This document shows positions 27,008 through 36,608 of a DNA stretch of 64,000 nt, piece by piece. The translations under genes and the position numbers were made by a program. Numbering within the stretch: position 1 is the stretch's first letter; each line of letters opens with the position of its first letter. The stretch covers positions 31,687 through 95,686 of the forward strand of contig NZ_VSSR01000012.1 in assembly GCF_008123515.1 (NCBI RefSeq), read 5' to 3'. This stretch comes from Bradyrhizobium cytisi. GTDB lineage: Bacteria; Pseudomonadota; Alphaproteobacteria; Rhizobiales; Xanthobacteraceae. The notes beneath the pieces are model-generated. The model saw nothing but the letters and a program-made list of their open reading frames with translations. It was not told where the DNA came from and made no database searches.

Positions 27008-27112
27008 GTCATTCCGGGGCTCGCGAAGCGAGAACCCGGAATCCATCGAACCACGTCACAAGCCGCGTGATGGATTCCGGGCTCGCGCCAAGAGGCGCGC
27101 CCCGGAATGACG
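27008..27112. repeat. palindromic repeat pair (GTCATTCCGGGGCTCGCG / CCCCGGAATGAC)
   Basis: Two hairpin units face each other: 27008-27045 (GTCATTCCGGGGCTCGCGAA...) and 27070-27112 (TGGATTCCGGGCTCGCG...CCGGAATGAC). The outer ends are complementary and the inner GGAATCCATC/GATGGATTCC also pair. A single unit of the same family is at 41598-41638 after smc. It lies 12 bp after the ccrM stop. Confidence 0.9.
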
Positions 27113-27319
27113 GCCGCGGTTGTCGGGGCGGCCGCAGCCCTTACGGCCGCGAACAGCCTTTGTTACGCTGGCCGGTCTGCGCGGAGCGCAGGCACCACCT
27201 GTCAATCTCATCCCTTGTGCGACCAGCTTCACTTCAGGCAAGAGAAAGCCGCCGCGCGGCAATGATGCTGCGTCCACTCTCGGCCGCCAACACTTGCACC
27301 ACCCCTTGGGAGACGCCCG
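27113..27319. other. intergenic segment upstream of GST
   Basis: Between the repeat and the GST gene no coding frame is supported. It should contain the GST promoter; GGGAGA at 27308-27313 is the ribosome binding site of the GST gene. Confidence 0.5.
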
Positions 27320-28000
27320 ATGCTCAAATTCTATTTCAACGGATCGCCGAACCCGACCAAGGTCGCGCTGTTCCTCGAAGAGACTGGCCTGGCCTACGAG
27401 CCCGTGAAGATCGATACCCGCACGGGCGAGCAGTTCACGCAGGACTATCTGAAGATCAATCCGAACGCCAAGGTGCCGGCGATCGACGACAACGGCACGA
27501 TCGTGTTCGACTCGAACGCCATCCTGCTCTATCTCGCCGAGAAGACCGGACAATTCCTGCCCGCGAACCGCGCCGAATTGCTGTCCTGGCTGATGTTCGT
27601 GGCCACCGGCGTCGGGCCGTATTCGGGTCAGGCCGTGCACTTCAAGCATTTTGCGCCGAAGGACCAGAACCACGACTACGCCCACAACCGCTACCAGTAC
27701 GAGACCGATCGCCACTACAGGATTCTCGACGGCCACCTCAAAGGCCGCCGCTATATGGTCGGCGACGATTATTCGATCGTCGACATGGCGCTGTGGGGCT
27801 GGGCGCGGATGGTGCCGTTCAAGCTCGGCGACGACGCCTTCGCGCGCTACCCGAACGTGAAGCGACTGATCGACGAGATCGCGGCGCGCCCGGCGGCGGC
27901 GCGCGCGATCGCGCTGAAGGACAAGTTCACCTTCAAGGCCGAGATGGACGACGAGGCCCGCCGCAACATGTTCGGGCACATGACGACGAAAGTGGCCTGA
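27320..28000 (+). CDS. glutathione S-transferase family protein
   Basis: This 226-residue protein has an N-terminal thioredoxin-fold domain (MLKFYFNGSPNPTKVALFLE, NPNAKVPAIDD, DSNAILLYLAEKTG) and a C-terminal helical domain with YSIVDMALWGWARM. Such proteins conjugate glutathione to electrophiles or act in disulfide exchange. GGGAGA lies 6 nt before the ATG. It is the only gene on this transcript and ends at a strong bidirectional terminator. Confidence 0.92.
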   Translation: MLKFYFNGSPNPTKVALFLEETGLAYEPVKIDTRTGEQFTQDYLKINPNAKVPAIDDNGTIVFDSNAILLYLAEKTGQFLPANRAELLSWLMFVATGVGPYSGQAVHFKHFAPKDQNHDYAHNRYQYETDRHYRILDGHLKGRRYMVGDDYSIVDMALWGWARMVPFKLGDDAFARYPNVKRLIDEIAARPAAARAIALKDKFTFKAEMDDEARRNMFGHMTTKVA

Positions 28001-28017
28001 TCAGATCTTGCCACGAT

Positions 28018-28047
28018 CAAGGGCCACGCGCATGCGCGTGGCCCTTT
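28018..28047. terminator. bidirectional terminator between GST and MCP genes
   Basis: The perfect palindrome AGGGCCACGCGCA/TGCGCGTGGCCCT (28020-28045) is followed by TT on the plus strand and preceded by AA, giving a short U-run on either transcript. It lies between the convergent ends at 28000 and 28052, so it can serve both genes. Confidence 0.8.
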
Positions 28048-28051
28048 GCTT

Positions 28052-30061
28052 TCAGGCGGCGTGGACCGAGCCCAGGAACCTGGCGACTTCCTGCTTCAGC
28101 CGGTTGCTGTCGGCCGACAGCGAGCGCGCCGCCGAGAGCACCTGCGAGGACGCCGAGCCGGTGTCGGAGGCGCCGCGCTGGACATCGCCGATATTGGTCG
28201 AGACGCGCTGGGTGCCGTGCGCGGCCTGCTGGACGTTGCGGGAGATCTCTTGCGTCGCCGCGCCCTGCTGTTCCACGGCGGCGGCAACCGTCGAAGAGAT
28301 TTCCGACAGCCGCTCGATGGTGCCGCTGATCTCCCGGATGGAGCCAGCCGATTCTTCGGTCGCGGCCTGGATGCCTGAGACCTGCTGGGCGATCTCGCCG
28401 GTGGCTTTTGCGGTCTGCTCGGCCAGCGCCTTGACCTCGGAAGCGACCACGGCAAAGCCGCGGCCGGCTTCGCCCGCGCGCGCCGCCTCGATGGTGGCGT
28501 TCAACGCCAGCAGATTGGTCTGGCCGGCAATGGTGCTGATCAGCTCGACCACGTCGCCAATGCGGGCCGCCGCCCTGGAGAGCTCGCTGACGCGGGCGTT
28601 GGTCCTGGTCGCCTGCCCCACGGCCTCGCTGGCGATGCGGGCGGATTCCTGGACCTGGCGCGCGATCTCGGAAACCGAGGAGGACAGCTCTTCGGTGGCG
28701 GACGCGACGGCCTGGACGTTGGCGCTGGCTTCCTGCGAGGCGGAGGCGACTTCCGTCGACAGATCCTGGGCGCGGGTCGCGGTCGCCGTCAGCGTGCCGG
28801 CGGAGGCCTCGAGCTCGCTCGAGGCCGACGACACGGTATCGACGATCTCGCCGACGGCCTGCTCGAACCGGTCGGCGAGCCGGACCATGTCCTTCTTGCG
28901 ATCCTCGGCCTGCCGCGCCTCGGTCTCGGTCTGCTCGTGGCGCATGCGCTCGGTGTCGATCATGTTGTCCTTGAACACCTGGATCGCCTTGGCCATGTCG
29001 CCGATCTCGTCGGCCTTGCCGCGCGAGGGGATCTCGACCGCGAGATCGCCGCCCGCCAACGCGCCCATCGCCCGCGTCATCGCGGTCAGCGGCCCGACGA
29101 TGCTGCGGGCGATCAGGACGGCGACGATCAAGCCAAGGAGAGTGGCAATACCGCCCGCGATCGCCTGCACGGATGTCGTGCCGTCGATCACGGCTTCGGC
29201 TTGGCTGCGCGAGTCCTTGTAGTCCTTCTTGAGGGCAGTCTCGGCGACCTTGAGCTTGGCGATGCTGTCGACGATGAGGGGCGCGAGGCTCTTGTGGTAG
29301 ATCTCGTCGGCCTGGAGCATCGCGGCCGACGTGGTCTCGAATGCGGATTTGTAGATTCCGAGCGAGGACTTCACCGGCGCGAGCGTGGCGCGCAATTCGC
29401 TCGCCTGCGGGCTCTTTTCGAGCGCGGCGAGCCGTTGCGACGCCCTGTCCACATTGGTTCTGAAATTGGCGGGCCCTTTGGTGTCACGCAGCGCCAGGAA
29501 GCGCCAGTTTGCGATCTGAACCAGCAGCAGCCGGGACTCGAGGTCTGCGACGAGCGAGGCGGTGTCCTCATCGACGGCCGCGCGCGCCACGTCGACCAGC
29601 TTGTTCATCTTGACGGTCAGCTCGTCGCCACTCGGCAGCAGCGTCGCCTTGCCGGTCCGCGCCTCGTTGACGGCGTCGCCGAGATTGTCGCGCAGGCTTT
29701 TCATCTTCGCGATATCGGCGATCAGATCGTTGTAGAGCTTGCGCCGCTCCCCGGAGGCCGTGCCCTTGGCGCCGACCTGAAGCAACTCGGTCGCCGCGGT
29801 CTCCCGCTCGGACGCCTCCCGCATCGCGGTCTCATTGGCGTCGTAGATGTAGCGCAGATTGGCGCGCTGGATCGCCTGGAGATGGGTCGATATCTCCAGG
29901 ACCCGCGCCGTGCTGTCCGAAAATGCCGAGGCCTTTGCGACCTGGTCCTGCACCGACCGCAAATTCCAGATGGCCACCACCGCCATCACGAGACCAACCA
30001 CGACCAGCGCCATGAAGCCGGCATAGAGACGGCCCCTGATCCGCAAACGAAAGCTCGGCAT
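28052..30061 (-). CDS. methyl-accepting chemotaxis protein
   Basis: This protein of 669 residues has a membrane segment near 10-32, a long all-helical periplasmic sensor of ~250 residues (a helical-bimodular-like pattern with [15 protein letters not shown]), a second membrane segment near 300 ([20 protein letters not shown]), a HAMP domain, and the signalling domain with [21 protein letters not shown] hairpin tip ([20 protein letters not shown]). It relays ligand signals to CheA/CheW. No other che genes are nearby. ATG 30061 gives a natural N-terminus. Confidence 0.93.
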   Translation of the reverse strand: MPSFRLRIRGRLYAGFMALVVVGLVMAVVAIWNLRSVQDQVAKASAFSDSTARVLEISTHLQAIQRANLRYIYDANETAMREASERETAATELLQVGAKGTASGERRKLYNDLIADIAKMKSLRDNLGDAVNEARTGKATLLPSGDELTVKMNKLVDVARAAVDEDTASLVADLESRLLLVQIANWRFLALRDTKGPANFRTNVDRASQRLAALEKSPQASELRATLAPVKSSLGIYKSAFETTSAAMLQADEIYHKSLAPLIVDSIAKLKVAETALKKDYKDSRSQAEAVIDGTTSVQAIAGGIATLLGLIVAVLIARSIVGPLTAMTRAMGALAGGDLAVEIPSRGKADEIGDMAKAIQVFKDNMIDTERMRHEQTETEARQAEDRKKDMVRLADRFEQAVGEIVDTVSSASSELEASAGTLTATATRAQDLSTEVASASQEASANVQAVASATEELSSSVSEIARQVQESARIASEAVGQATRTNARVSELSRAAARIGDVVELISTIAGQTNLLALNATIEAARAGEAGRGFAVVASEVKALAEQTAKATGEIAQQVSGIQAATEESAGSIREISGTIERLSEISSTVAAAVEQQGAATQEISRNVQQAAHGTQRVSTNIGDVQRGASDTGSASSQVLSAARSLSADSNRLKQEVARFLGSVHAA

Positions 30062-30357
30062 TCCCAGTGTCCACCCGGAAGCATGTGAATTCAGGCGGAC
30101 GCACAACTCCGGCGATCGTCACGGCCACCCCAGCAGCCGCGCGTCACCTCATCGGCGACTCGCGCTGCACCGCGACACAATGCGGGACACTTCTTAATTG
30201 AACCTTCTAATTTTTCGCGCATCTCGCCAAAGCCCCGCACAAAACCTGCTGATATTAGCGGCATCTGCGCAAGGTTTTGGCGCACGGCCCGCAAGCGTAT
30301 GCAGATCGCTGCAAAGGGCGCGGCGACGGACGTTTGTCAGGCCGTCGCCTGCTGCAA
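30062..30357. other. 296-bp region between MCP and SnoaL-like gene
   Basis: No frame with a good start or family resemblance was found. It contains the MCP promoter. The stretch 30195-30245 is AT-richer. Nothing further is supported. Confidence 0.4.
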
Positions 30358-30801
30358 TCAGCTCGCGGCCCTCGCACCCGTTTGCGGAAACGGGCCCAAC
30401 GCCTTCTCGGTCAGGACCGAGTCACAGTACTCCCGGATCTCCTTGATCTTGCCGCCCTCGAGCCGAAACACCAGGCAATAATCATTGTCGTAGCGCACGC
30501 CCTCGGGCGTGACATTGTCGCCCTTGGCCTCCACCGCGACGATGTCGCCATCGGCGATGAAGCGCTCGGCGACCGTGCGCGTCCGGTCACGCAGGCGGGT
30601 CCGCACATAGCCATGCAAATCATTCATGATCGCATCCTTGCCAGAGAAAGTGCGCGACCAGGAATACTGGCCGGTGACGATCCATTTGGCGTCGTCGGCA
30701 AGGCTTGCGGCGAATAGCGCGCGGTCGCGCACCGCCGGATCGGGGTTGGCGGCGGCGGCGAAAATATCCTGCATCAGTTTCTTGTTGGCGCTCGCGCTCA
30801 T
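30358..30801 (-). CDS. SnoaL/NTF2-like protein
   Basis: This 147-residue single-domain protein has the cone-shaped alpha+beta fold pattern of SnoaL-like/ketosteroid isomerase-like proteins (WSRTFSGKDAIMNDLHGYV, DNDYCLVFRLEGGKIKEIRE). These act as isomerases, cyclases or lipid-binding accessories; the substrate is unknown. ATG 30801 has GGAG 9 nt upstream. It is divergent from a LysR regulator with a palindrome in between and is therefore the likely target gene of that regulator. Confidence 0.82.
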   Translation of the reverse strand: MSASANKKLMQDIFAAAANPDPAVRDRALFAASLADDAKWIVTGQYSWSRTFSGKDAIMNDLHGYVRTRLRDRTRTVAERFIADGDIVAVEAKGDNVTPEGVRYDNDYCLVFRLEGGKIKEIREYCDSVLTEKALGPFPQTGARAAS

Positions 30802-30868
30802 GGCGGCATCTCCGTTTGGTGACAACAGGGAGAGCATCGCTGCCCGACGGCAATTCTTCAAATCGATA

Positions 30869-30889
30869 GTGAATATGATATCTATTCAC
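30869..30889. promoter_or_regulatory. 21-bp palindrome in LysR/SnoaL intergenic region
   Basis: GTGAATA-TGATATC-TATTCAC has perfect 7-bp arms and a T-N11-A core typical of LysR-type boxes. It ends 4 bp before the LysR ATG and 68 bp upstream of the SnoaL-like gene, so it could mediate autorepression and activation of the divergent gene. Confidence 0.7.
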
Positions 30890-30892
30890 CTC

Positions 30893-31807
30893 ATGAATTT
30901 GAATTCGCTCGACCTCAATCTATTGACCGCGCTCGACGCGCTGCTGCGCGAGGCCAATGTCAGCCGGGCAGCCATGCGCATCGGCCTGTCGCAGCCGGCC
31001 ACCAGCCACGCGCTGCAACGCCTGCGCGATATCTTTGGCGACCCGCTGCTGGTGCGCACCGGCGCGCGGATGGAGCTGACGCCGCGAGCACAAGCGCTGC
31101 GCGCGCCGCTTGTGCAGGCGCTGGACCAGGTGCGCGGGCTGTTCGTGCCGGATGAATTCGACGCGGCGCGCAGCGAGCGGCCATTCCGCCTGATGATGCC
31201 GGACCTCGCGGTCGAGCTGCTGATGCCGCCCCTGATGGAGAAGGTGACGCGCCTTGCGCCCAACGTCCGCATCGACGTCGTGCCGTGGCGGGGTCCGGCG
31301 ATCTTCCACGCCGAGTTCGCCCGCACCATCGATCTCGTGATCTCGATCGGCAACGCCTTCAAGGGTTTTCACCGCCAATTGCTCTACACCGACAGCGACG
31401 CGCTGGCGGTGCGCCGCGGCCATCCCATGGCCGCAAAGCTGAAGCGGCGCGAGACGTTCCTCGCCGCACGCCACGTCGGCGTGATCATCCGCGGCAACAG
31501 CGAGGATCTGATCGACACCTGGCTCCGCACCAAGGGCATCGAGCGGCACATCTCGCTGGTGGTGTCGGGCTATCTCGAAGCGCTGCACGTGGCCGCGCGC
31601 ACCGACCTCGTCGCGTTCGTGCCGCGCCGGCTGATCGCGGCGCTGTCAAAACAGCTCGCTCTCGTCACGGTGACGCCGCCGCTCGATCCCGGAATCGACG
31701 AGCAGTTCATGTTCTATCCGACGCGGGCGCAGATGGATCCGGGCTCGATCTGGCTGCGGCGGCTGATGCTGGAGACCGGACGGGAGTTGGAGCGACACAA
31801 ACGCTGA
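30893..31807 (+). CDS. LysR family transcriptional regulator
   Basis: This 304-residue regulator has the N-terminal HTH (LDLNLLTALDALLREANVSR, then LSQPATSHALQRLRDIFGDP at 33-52) and the substrate-binding domain from about 90. The ligand is unknown. ATG 30893 gives the normal LysR N-terminus MNLNSLDLNLL. It is divergent from the SnoaL-like gene and has a palindromic box directly upstream. Confidence 0.95.
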   Translation: MNLNSLDLNLLTALDALLREANVSRAAMRIGLSQPATSHALQRLRDIFGDPLLVRTGARMELTPRAQALRAPLVQALDQVRGLFVPDEFDAARSERPFRLMMPDLAVELLMPPLMEKVTRLAPNVRIDVVPWRGPAIFHAEFARTIDLVISIGNAFKGFHRQLLYTDSDALAVRRGHPMAAKLKRRETFLAARHVGVIIRGNSEDLIDTWLRTKGIERHISLVVSGYLEALHVAARTDLVAFVPRRLIAALSKQLALVTVTPPLDPGIDEQFMFYPTRAQMDPGSIWLRRLMLETGRELERHKR

Positions 31808-31898
31808 GCACCACGGCGGCGTCGCAAGGCGCTCGACTTGAAACAAACCCTCAGGGCCTTTAATGAGCCAGCCATAGGAACCGAAGGGGATCGACAGC

Positions 31899-32597
31899 AT
31901 GCTGGGCCCGCACCAACCACTTGGATGGTTGATCCGTCTTCCGTTCAAGCTGGTTTCGCCGTCTTCCGTCATGCGGGTGCTCACCGGGCCGAACCGAGGC
32001 CTGAAATGGGTCGTCGGGGCCGGTAACCAGAGTTGCTGGCTCGGAACATATGAAAGCGATCATGCCAAGGCGATCGCCGCCCGCGTGAAACCAGGCATGA
32101 CGGTTTTCGATGTCGGCGCACACGCCGGATATTACACCTTGATGCTATCCAGGCGCGTTGGACCGCAAGGCCGTGTTCTTGCGTTCGAAGCGAACGCCGC
32201 CAACGCGGCAAAGCTCCGCAAACATCTGCATCTCAACGACGTCGGGAATGTCGAGGTGATCGAGGCGGCCGTAACTGACCGAGACGGCGAGACGTTTTTC
32301 CATAGCAACGATGATGTCGGCAAATACGGCTACATGGGGAAGATTTCAGAAGCCGGAACGCCGGTCAGGACGGTCCGCCTCGACGACTTTCCGACCCCGG
32401 ACCTGATCAAGATGGACATCGAGGGCGCCGAGACGCTGGCTCTCACGGGTGCGGCGCGGCTCTTGTCCGAGCACAAGAGCACGATCTTCCTCGCCCTGCA
32501 CGACGGCGCCTTCGAACAGGCGCCGTCCATTTTGAAACAGCATGGTTATCGGATCGAGCCGGCCGGAGAGCGTGAACTATGGGCCACTCCGACCTAG
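31899..32597 (+). CDS. FkbM family SAM-dependent methyltransferase
   Basis: This 232-residue class I methyltransferase has the SAM motif GMTVFDVGAHAGYYTLMLSR near 68-87 and the FkbM features VLAFEANAAN and DLIKMDIEGAETLAL. FkbM enzymes O-methylate sugars or polyketides; here a polysaccharide target is possible but not shown. No glycan cluster surrounds it. It follows the LysR gene by 91 bp on the same strand and is probably a separate unit. Confidence 0.88.
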   Translation: MLGPHQPLGWLIRLPFKLVSPSSVMRVLTGPNRGLKWVVGAGNQSCWLGTYESDHAKAIAARVKPGMTVFDVGAHAGYYTLMLSRRVGPQGRVLAFEANAANAAKLRKHLHLNDVGNVEVIEAAVTDRDGETFFHSNDDVGKYGYMGKISEAGTPVRTVRLDDFPTPDLIKMDIEGAETLALTGAARLLSEHKSTIFLALHDGAFEQAPSILKQHGYRIEPAGERELWATPT

Positions 32598-32652
32598 CCT
32601 CGTAAGGCCGGTCAGCCGCCCTGCGATCCCCAAGCCTGTGACCCTCGAGACC

Positions 32653-33273
32653 TCAGGCCTTCTGCGCGTCCATCACCTTGCGCACGGCGGGGCGGTCCGA
32701 CATGCGCTTGAAGTGATCGGCGATCTTTGGCGTGGCATCGATGTCGACGCTGTCACCCTCCAGCCAGTGCGAGAGCGTGTGGAGGTAGGGATCGCAGATC
32801 GTGAACTGGTCGCCCATCACCCAGGGGCCTTTGAACATCTTCTGCTCGATCAGGGCGAAGCAGGCTCCCATGGTCTTCGGGACCATCGCCTTCATGTCGG
32901 CGAACGAGCTTTCCTGCGTCGCCCAGCGCGCACCGCGCATCTTGTGGGCATGGTTGATGTGCGCGGTCGAGCAGAGATAGGAGTTGAACGACTGTACCTG
33001 GGCGAAGTCGAAGGGATCGTCGAGCGGTGCGAGCTTCGCCTTGGGGAAGGTCTGCGCGATGTAGGCCAGCATCGCAGGCGTCTCGGTGAGGACGCCGCGA
33101 TCGGTCACCAGCGCCGGCACGCGGCCCTTCGGGTTGATCGCGAGATAATCCGGGCTGTTCTGCTGATTATCCTTGAAGCTCAGCCGTTCAGCCGTGTAGT
33201 CGGCGCCGGCCTCCTCCAGGCTCATGTAGGTGGCGAGCGCGCAGGTGCCGGTGGCGTAGTAGAGCTTGAGCAT
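32653..33273 (-). CDS. glutathione S-transferase
   Basis: This 206-residue GST starts MLKLYYATGTCALATYMSLE, where TCA/S is the beta-class Cys active-site region (Cys10 or Ser), followed by NPKGRVPALV and a C-terminal domain with WVMGDQFTICDPYLHT. GAGG with 6-nt spacing supports ATG 33273 over ATG 33285. It is divergent from the FAD monooxygenase gene. The resemblance is to bacterial beta-class GSTs such as E. coli GstA. Confidence 0.92.
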   Translation of the reverse strand: MLKLYYATGTCALATYMSLEEAGADYTAERLSFKDNQQNSPDYLAINPKGRVPALVTDRGVLTETPAMLAYIAQTFPKAKLAPLDDPFDFAQVQSFNSYLCSTAHINHAHKMRGARWATQESSFADMKAMVPKTMGACFALIEQKMFKGPWVMGDQFTICDPYLHTLSHWLEGDSVDIDATPKIADHFKRMSDRPAVRKVMDAQKA

Positions 33274-33400
33274 GTCGGACCTCATGGGAGATTTGGAAAC
33301 TAGCGGCTGTCGTCCCTCAGGTCTATAGCACGACATTCTCTTCGCAGTTGCCCACATCCGCCCGCCTGTGCCAAGACGCCCGCACCTGGAGGGGTTTGTC

Positions 33401-34681
33401 ATGACGGTACTCATCGCCGGTGGCGGCATCGGCGGGCTGACGCTTGCGCTCAGCCTGCACGGAATCGGCGTTCCCGTGAAAGTGTTCGAGAGCGTCGCGG
33501 AACTGAAGCCGCTCGGCGTCGGCATCAACGTGCTGCCGCATGCGGTGCGCGAGCTGATCGAGCTCGGGCTGATGGACAAGCTCGATGCCAGCGGCGTGCG
33601 CACTCGCGAGCTCGCTTATTTCTCCAAGCACGGCAAGCCGATCTGGAGCGAACCGCGCGGGCTGGAAGCCGGCTACAAATGGCCGCAGTTCTCGATCCAT
33701 CGCGGTCCCCTCCAGCAACTCCTGCTCGACACCGCAATCGCGCGGCTCGGCCGCGACAACATTTTGACCAGCCATCATCTGGCGGGCTGGACCGAGACGG
33801 CCGCCAACGGCGTCCGCGCCGAGTTCATCGACAGAGCTACCGGCAAACCGGCCGGGACTTACGAAGGCGCCATCATGATCGCCGCCGACGGGATCCATTC
33901 CGCCGCGCGAGAAAAGCTCTATCCGCATGAAGGCGCGCCGATCTGGAACGGCCGCATTCTCTGGCGCGGCGTGACGGCATCAAAGGCCTTCTTGACCGGC
34001 CGCACCATGATCATGGCCGGCCACGAGATCCTGAAATTCGTCTGCTATCCGATCTCGAAAGAACCGGATGCGGCGGGCAATCATCTGATCAACTGGGTCG
34101 CCGAGCGCCATATGCCGCCGACCTATCAGTGGCGGCGCGAAGACTATAACCGCACCGCGCGGCTGGAAGAGTTCTTGCCATGGTTCGAAAGCTGGCAGTT
34201 CGACTGGCTCGACGTGCCCGGCTTGATTAAAAACTGCCCGCACGCCTACGAATATCCGCTGGTGGATCGCGATCCCGTGTCGCAATGGACTTTCGGCAAG
34301 GTCACGCTGATGGGCGATGCCGCACACCCGATGTACCCGATCGGCTCGAACGGCGCCTCGCAGGCGATCCTCGATGCCCGCACCATCACCCGCGAGATTT
34401 TGGCCCATGGCCCGACGCAAGCCGCGCTGCTCGCCTATGAAGCCGAGCGGCGGCCTGCGACCACCGACCTCGTGCTGCTCAACCGCAAGAATGGCCCCGA
34501 GCAGGTGATGCAGCTCGTCGAGGAACGCGCGCCGGATGGCTACAAGGTTGTCACGGACGTGCTGTCGCAAAAGGAGCTGGAAGACATCGCCGCGAACTAC
34601 AAGCGCGTTGCGGGCTTTCAGGTCGAGGCGCTGAACGCGACGCCGCCGATCGTGAGCGGAGACGCTCGGGCGACGATATGA
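33401..34681 (+). CDS. FAD-dependent monooxygenase (aromatic hydroxylase type)
   Basis: This 426-residue flavoprotein has the FAD motif LIAGGGIGGLTLALSLHG at 4-21, and GDAAHPMYPIGSNGASQAIL near 306-325 binding the FAD ribityl chain. It belongs with salicylate/3-hydroxybenzoate hydroxylase-like enzymes. The substrate is unknown and no catabolic operon accompanies it. GGAGG at 33389-33393 supports ATG 33401. Confidence 0.88.
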   Translation: MTVLIAGGGIGGLTLALSLHGIGVPVKVFESVAELKPLGVGINVLPHAVRELIELGLMDKLDASGVRTRELAYFSKHGKPIWSEPRGLEAGYKWPQFSIHRGPLQQLLLDTAIARLGRDNILTSHHLAGWTETAANGVRAEFIDRATGKPAGTYEGAIMIAADGIHSAAREKLYPHEGAPIWNGRILWRGVTASKAFLTGRTMIMAGHEILKFVCYPISKEPDAAGNHLINWVAERHMPPTYQWRREDYNRTARLEEFLPWFESWQFDWLDVPGLIKNCPHAYEYPLVDRDPVSQWTFGKVTLMGDAAHPMYPIGSNGASQAILDARTITREILAHGPTQAALLAYEAERRPATTDLVLLNRKNGPEQVMQLVEERAPDGYKVVTDVLSQKELEDIAANYKRVAGFQVEALNATPPIVSGDARATI

Positions 34682-34695
34682 ATTTTCGCACTAAG

Positions 34696-34880
34696 CGAGA
34701 TGCGCATTGATGCGCCCTCACCCCTTGTGGGAGAGGGCCGCGACGCCGGTAGACGCGGACTCACTTGGGTGAGGGGTATCTCTCCACGCGTTCACTTCAC
34801 ACAATAGAATTCGCGGATAGATACCCCTCATCCGGCGCTTTGCGCCACCTTCTCCCACAAGGGGAGAAGGGGTATCGCAT
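34696..34880. repeat. dispersed repeat, GCGCCCTC...GGGAGAGGG family, copy 2, with extra hairpin
   Basis: The left part 34700-34786 matches 23577-23662. The right part 34820-34880 (GATACCCCTCATCC ... GGGGAGAAGGGGTATC) is a palindrome that pairs also with the left part (CCCCTTGTGGGAGAGGG against CTTCTCCCACAAGGGG). The unit fills the convergent gap between the monooxygenase and thioesterase genes. Confidence 0.8.
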
Positions 34881-34884
34881 GCCG

Positions 34885-35313
34885 TCAGACTATTTTTCCG
34901 ACGACCCTCGCCGCCTCCAGCAACCGCTCGCTTGCGCTCGCCGTCGCCAGCACCGTGCCATCCTCCGCCATCAGCTTGGCCTCGACGAACGCTATCGTCT
35001 TGCCGAGCTGCGTCACCGTTGCCTCGGCAATGATCGGCCCGGGCTTTGCGGGACTCAGAAAATTCACGGTCATGCTGATCGTGGTGGTGTAGAGCCGACC
35101 TTCGCTCATCACGAGGACCGCCGGGCCCATGGTGTCGTCGAGCATGGCGGAGAGCAGGCCGCCCTGGATGAAGCCGGCAGGATTGCAGAACTCAGGCTTG
35201 CCCTCGAAGCCGAGCTTGATCCAGCCGTCCGCGGGACGAGCATCGAGCAGGCGCCATCCCAACAGCTCGGCGCAGGGCGGCCTCTTGAAGTTGTCGAGCG
35301 CGGTCTTGACCAT
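34885..35313 (-). CDS. PaaI-type hotdog thioesterase
   Basis: This 142-residue hotdog-fold protein has the family motif NPAGFIQGGLLSAMLDDTMG, in which the Asn/Asp region contributes to thioester hydrolysis, and TVNFLSPAKPGPIIAEATV. It likely hydrolyses an acyl- or aryl-CoA. GGAGG with 6-nt spacing supports ATG 35313. It is a stand-alone gene. Confidence 0.87.
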   Translation of the reverse strand: MVKTALDNFKRPPCAELLGWRLLDARPADGWIKLGFEGKPEFCNPAGFIQGGLLSAMLDDTMGPAVLVMSEGRLYTTTISMTVNFLSPAKPGPIIAEATVTQLGKTIAFVEAKLMAEDGTVLATASASERLLEAARVVGKIV

Positions 35314-35388
35314 GCGAACCTCCGTGAGCGTCAAGACCTAGCGTAGACCTGCTGACACCCTCATGGCAGCAGGCGCGCCGCCTCAGCC

Positions 35389-36486
35389 TCAGTCCAGCGC
35401 GTGCGCAATCACCTTGCGCATGACGTTGGGCAGCGCCTCGTCGGCCAGCGTCGCGATCGGAACCCAGCGCATGCCTTCGGGCGCGCGCGTGCGAGCCTCT
35501 GCCTTCGCGGTGTAGACCACGAGCTCCAGCGGAAAATGCGTGAAGACGTGGGTGACCACGCCGACCTTGCGCTGCCAGCGCGACAGCCCTTTTAATTCCG
35601 GCGCCTGCTGTTTTGCCGTCGCGTCCTCCTGTCCGGCGCGCCAGTCGGAGCCCGGCACCTCGGTCATGCCGCCGAGCAGGCCCTTTTCAGGTCGGCTGCG
35701 GACGAGCAGATCATCACCGCGCGTGACGACGAAGGCGGCACCACGCCGCAGCGTTCCGCTCTTCTTCGGCGCCTTGCGCGGAAACGTCTCCTGCGTTCCA
35801 AGCGCACGCGCCGTGCAAGCCTCATTCAACGGGCACAGCGAGCAGGCCGGCTTTTTCGGCGTGCAGATCGAGGCGCCGAGATCCATCAGCGCCTGGGCAC
35901 TATCGCCGGCGCGGGAGTTGGCCAGCAGCGTCGCTGCCAGTTGCTGGATCAGCGGCTTCGCCTGCGGCAGCTCCTCCTCGACCGCAAACAGGCGCGACAC
36001 CACCCGCTCGATATTGCCGTCGACCGGCATGGTGTGGCGATCGAATGCGATCGCCGCAATCGCAGCCGCCGTGTAGGGGCCAATGCCCGGAAGAGTTCGC
36101 AACCCCTCCTCGGTGTCCGGAAAGGCGCCGCCATGCTCGCGCGCGACCGCCACCGCACAGGCATAGAGATTGCGTGCGCGCGAATAATAGCCAAGCCCGG
36201 CCCACATCCGCAGCACGTCATCCTGCGAAGCGTTTCCCAACGCCGTGACATCAGGCCAGCGCGCGACGAACTTCTCGAAATAGGGTCCGACCGCCTTCAC
36301 CGTGGTCTGCTGAAGCATGATCTCCGACAGCCAGACGCGGTAGGGATCCGAGGTCTCGCCGGGCGCGGCGCGCCAGGGCAGCCTGCGGCGGTGGCGGTCG
36401 TACCAGGCGAGCAGCGCGACCGGGCGCGACACGGTCTCCGGCTGTCTGGGTTCCGATTTCGCCTTCAGGGCGGATTTGGGGCTCAT
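35389..36486 (-). CDS. mutY: A/G-specific adenine DNA glycosylase
   Basis: This 365-residue base-excision enzyme removes adenine opposite 8-oxoguanine. It contains LPWRAAPGETSDPYRVWLSE with the catalytic Glu, the helix-hairpin-helix LPGIGPYTAAAIAAIAFD with the catalytic Asp, the 4Fe-4S motif CTPKKPACSLCPLNEAC, and a C-terminal NUDIX-like domain (PEKGLLGGMTEVPGSDWR). ATG 36486 is used; the frame extends further upstream without similarity. It is divergent from the DUF721-dsbA-smc group. Confidence 0.96.
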   Translation of the reverse strand: MSPKSALKAKSEPRQPETVSRPVALLAWYDRHRRRLPWRAAPGETSDPYRVWLSEIMLQQTTVKAVGPYFEKFVARWPDVTALGNASQDDVLRMWAGLGYYSRARNLYACAVAVAREHGGAFPDTEEGLRTLPGIGPYTAAAIAAIAFDRHTMPVDGNIERVVSRLFAVEEELPQAKPLIQQLAATLLANSRAGDSAQALMDLGASICTPKKPACSLCPLNEACTARALGTQETFPRKAPKKSGTLRRGAAFVVTRGDDLLVRSRPEKGLLGGMTEVPGSDWRAGQEDATAKQQAPELKGLSRWQRKVGVVTHVFTHFPLELVVYTAKAEARTRAPEGMRWVPIATLADEALPNVMRKVIAHALD

Positions 36487-36608
36487 GTCCTTACTGTAAC
36501 GACAATGCACCGGCCTCTCCACGTCATGCCCGCGCTCGTCGCAGGCATCCACGTCTTTCTTCGCTGCGAGGAGTCTGCGGCTCGCGCGCCGAAGTGCTAT
36601 AAGGCCCC

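Noticed and set aside
27056..27979. Minus-strand frame opposite the GST gene
   Set aside because: It starts inside a palindromic repeat and shows no protein pattern, while the plus strand encodes a clear GST.
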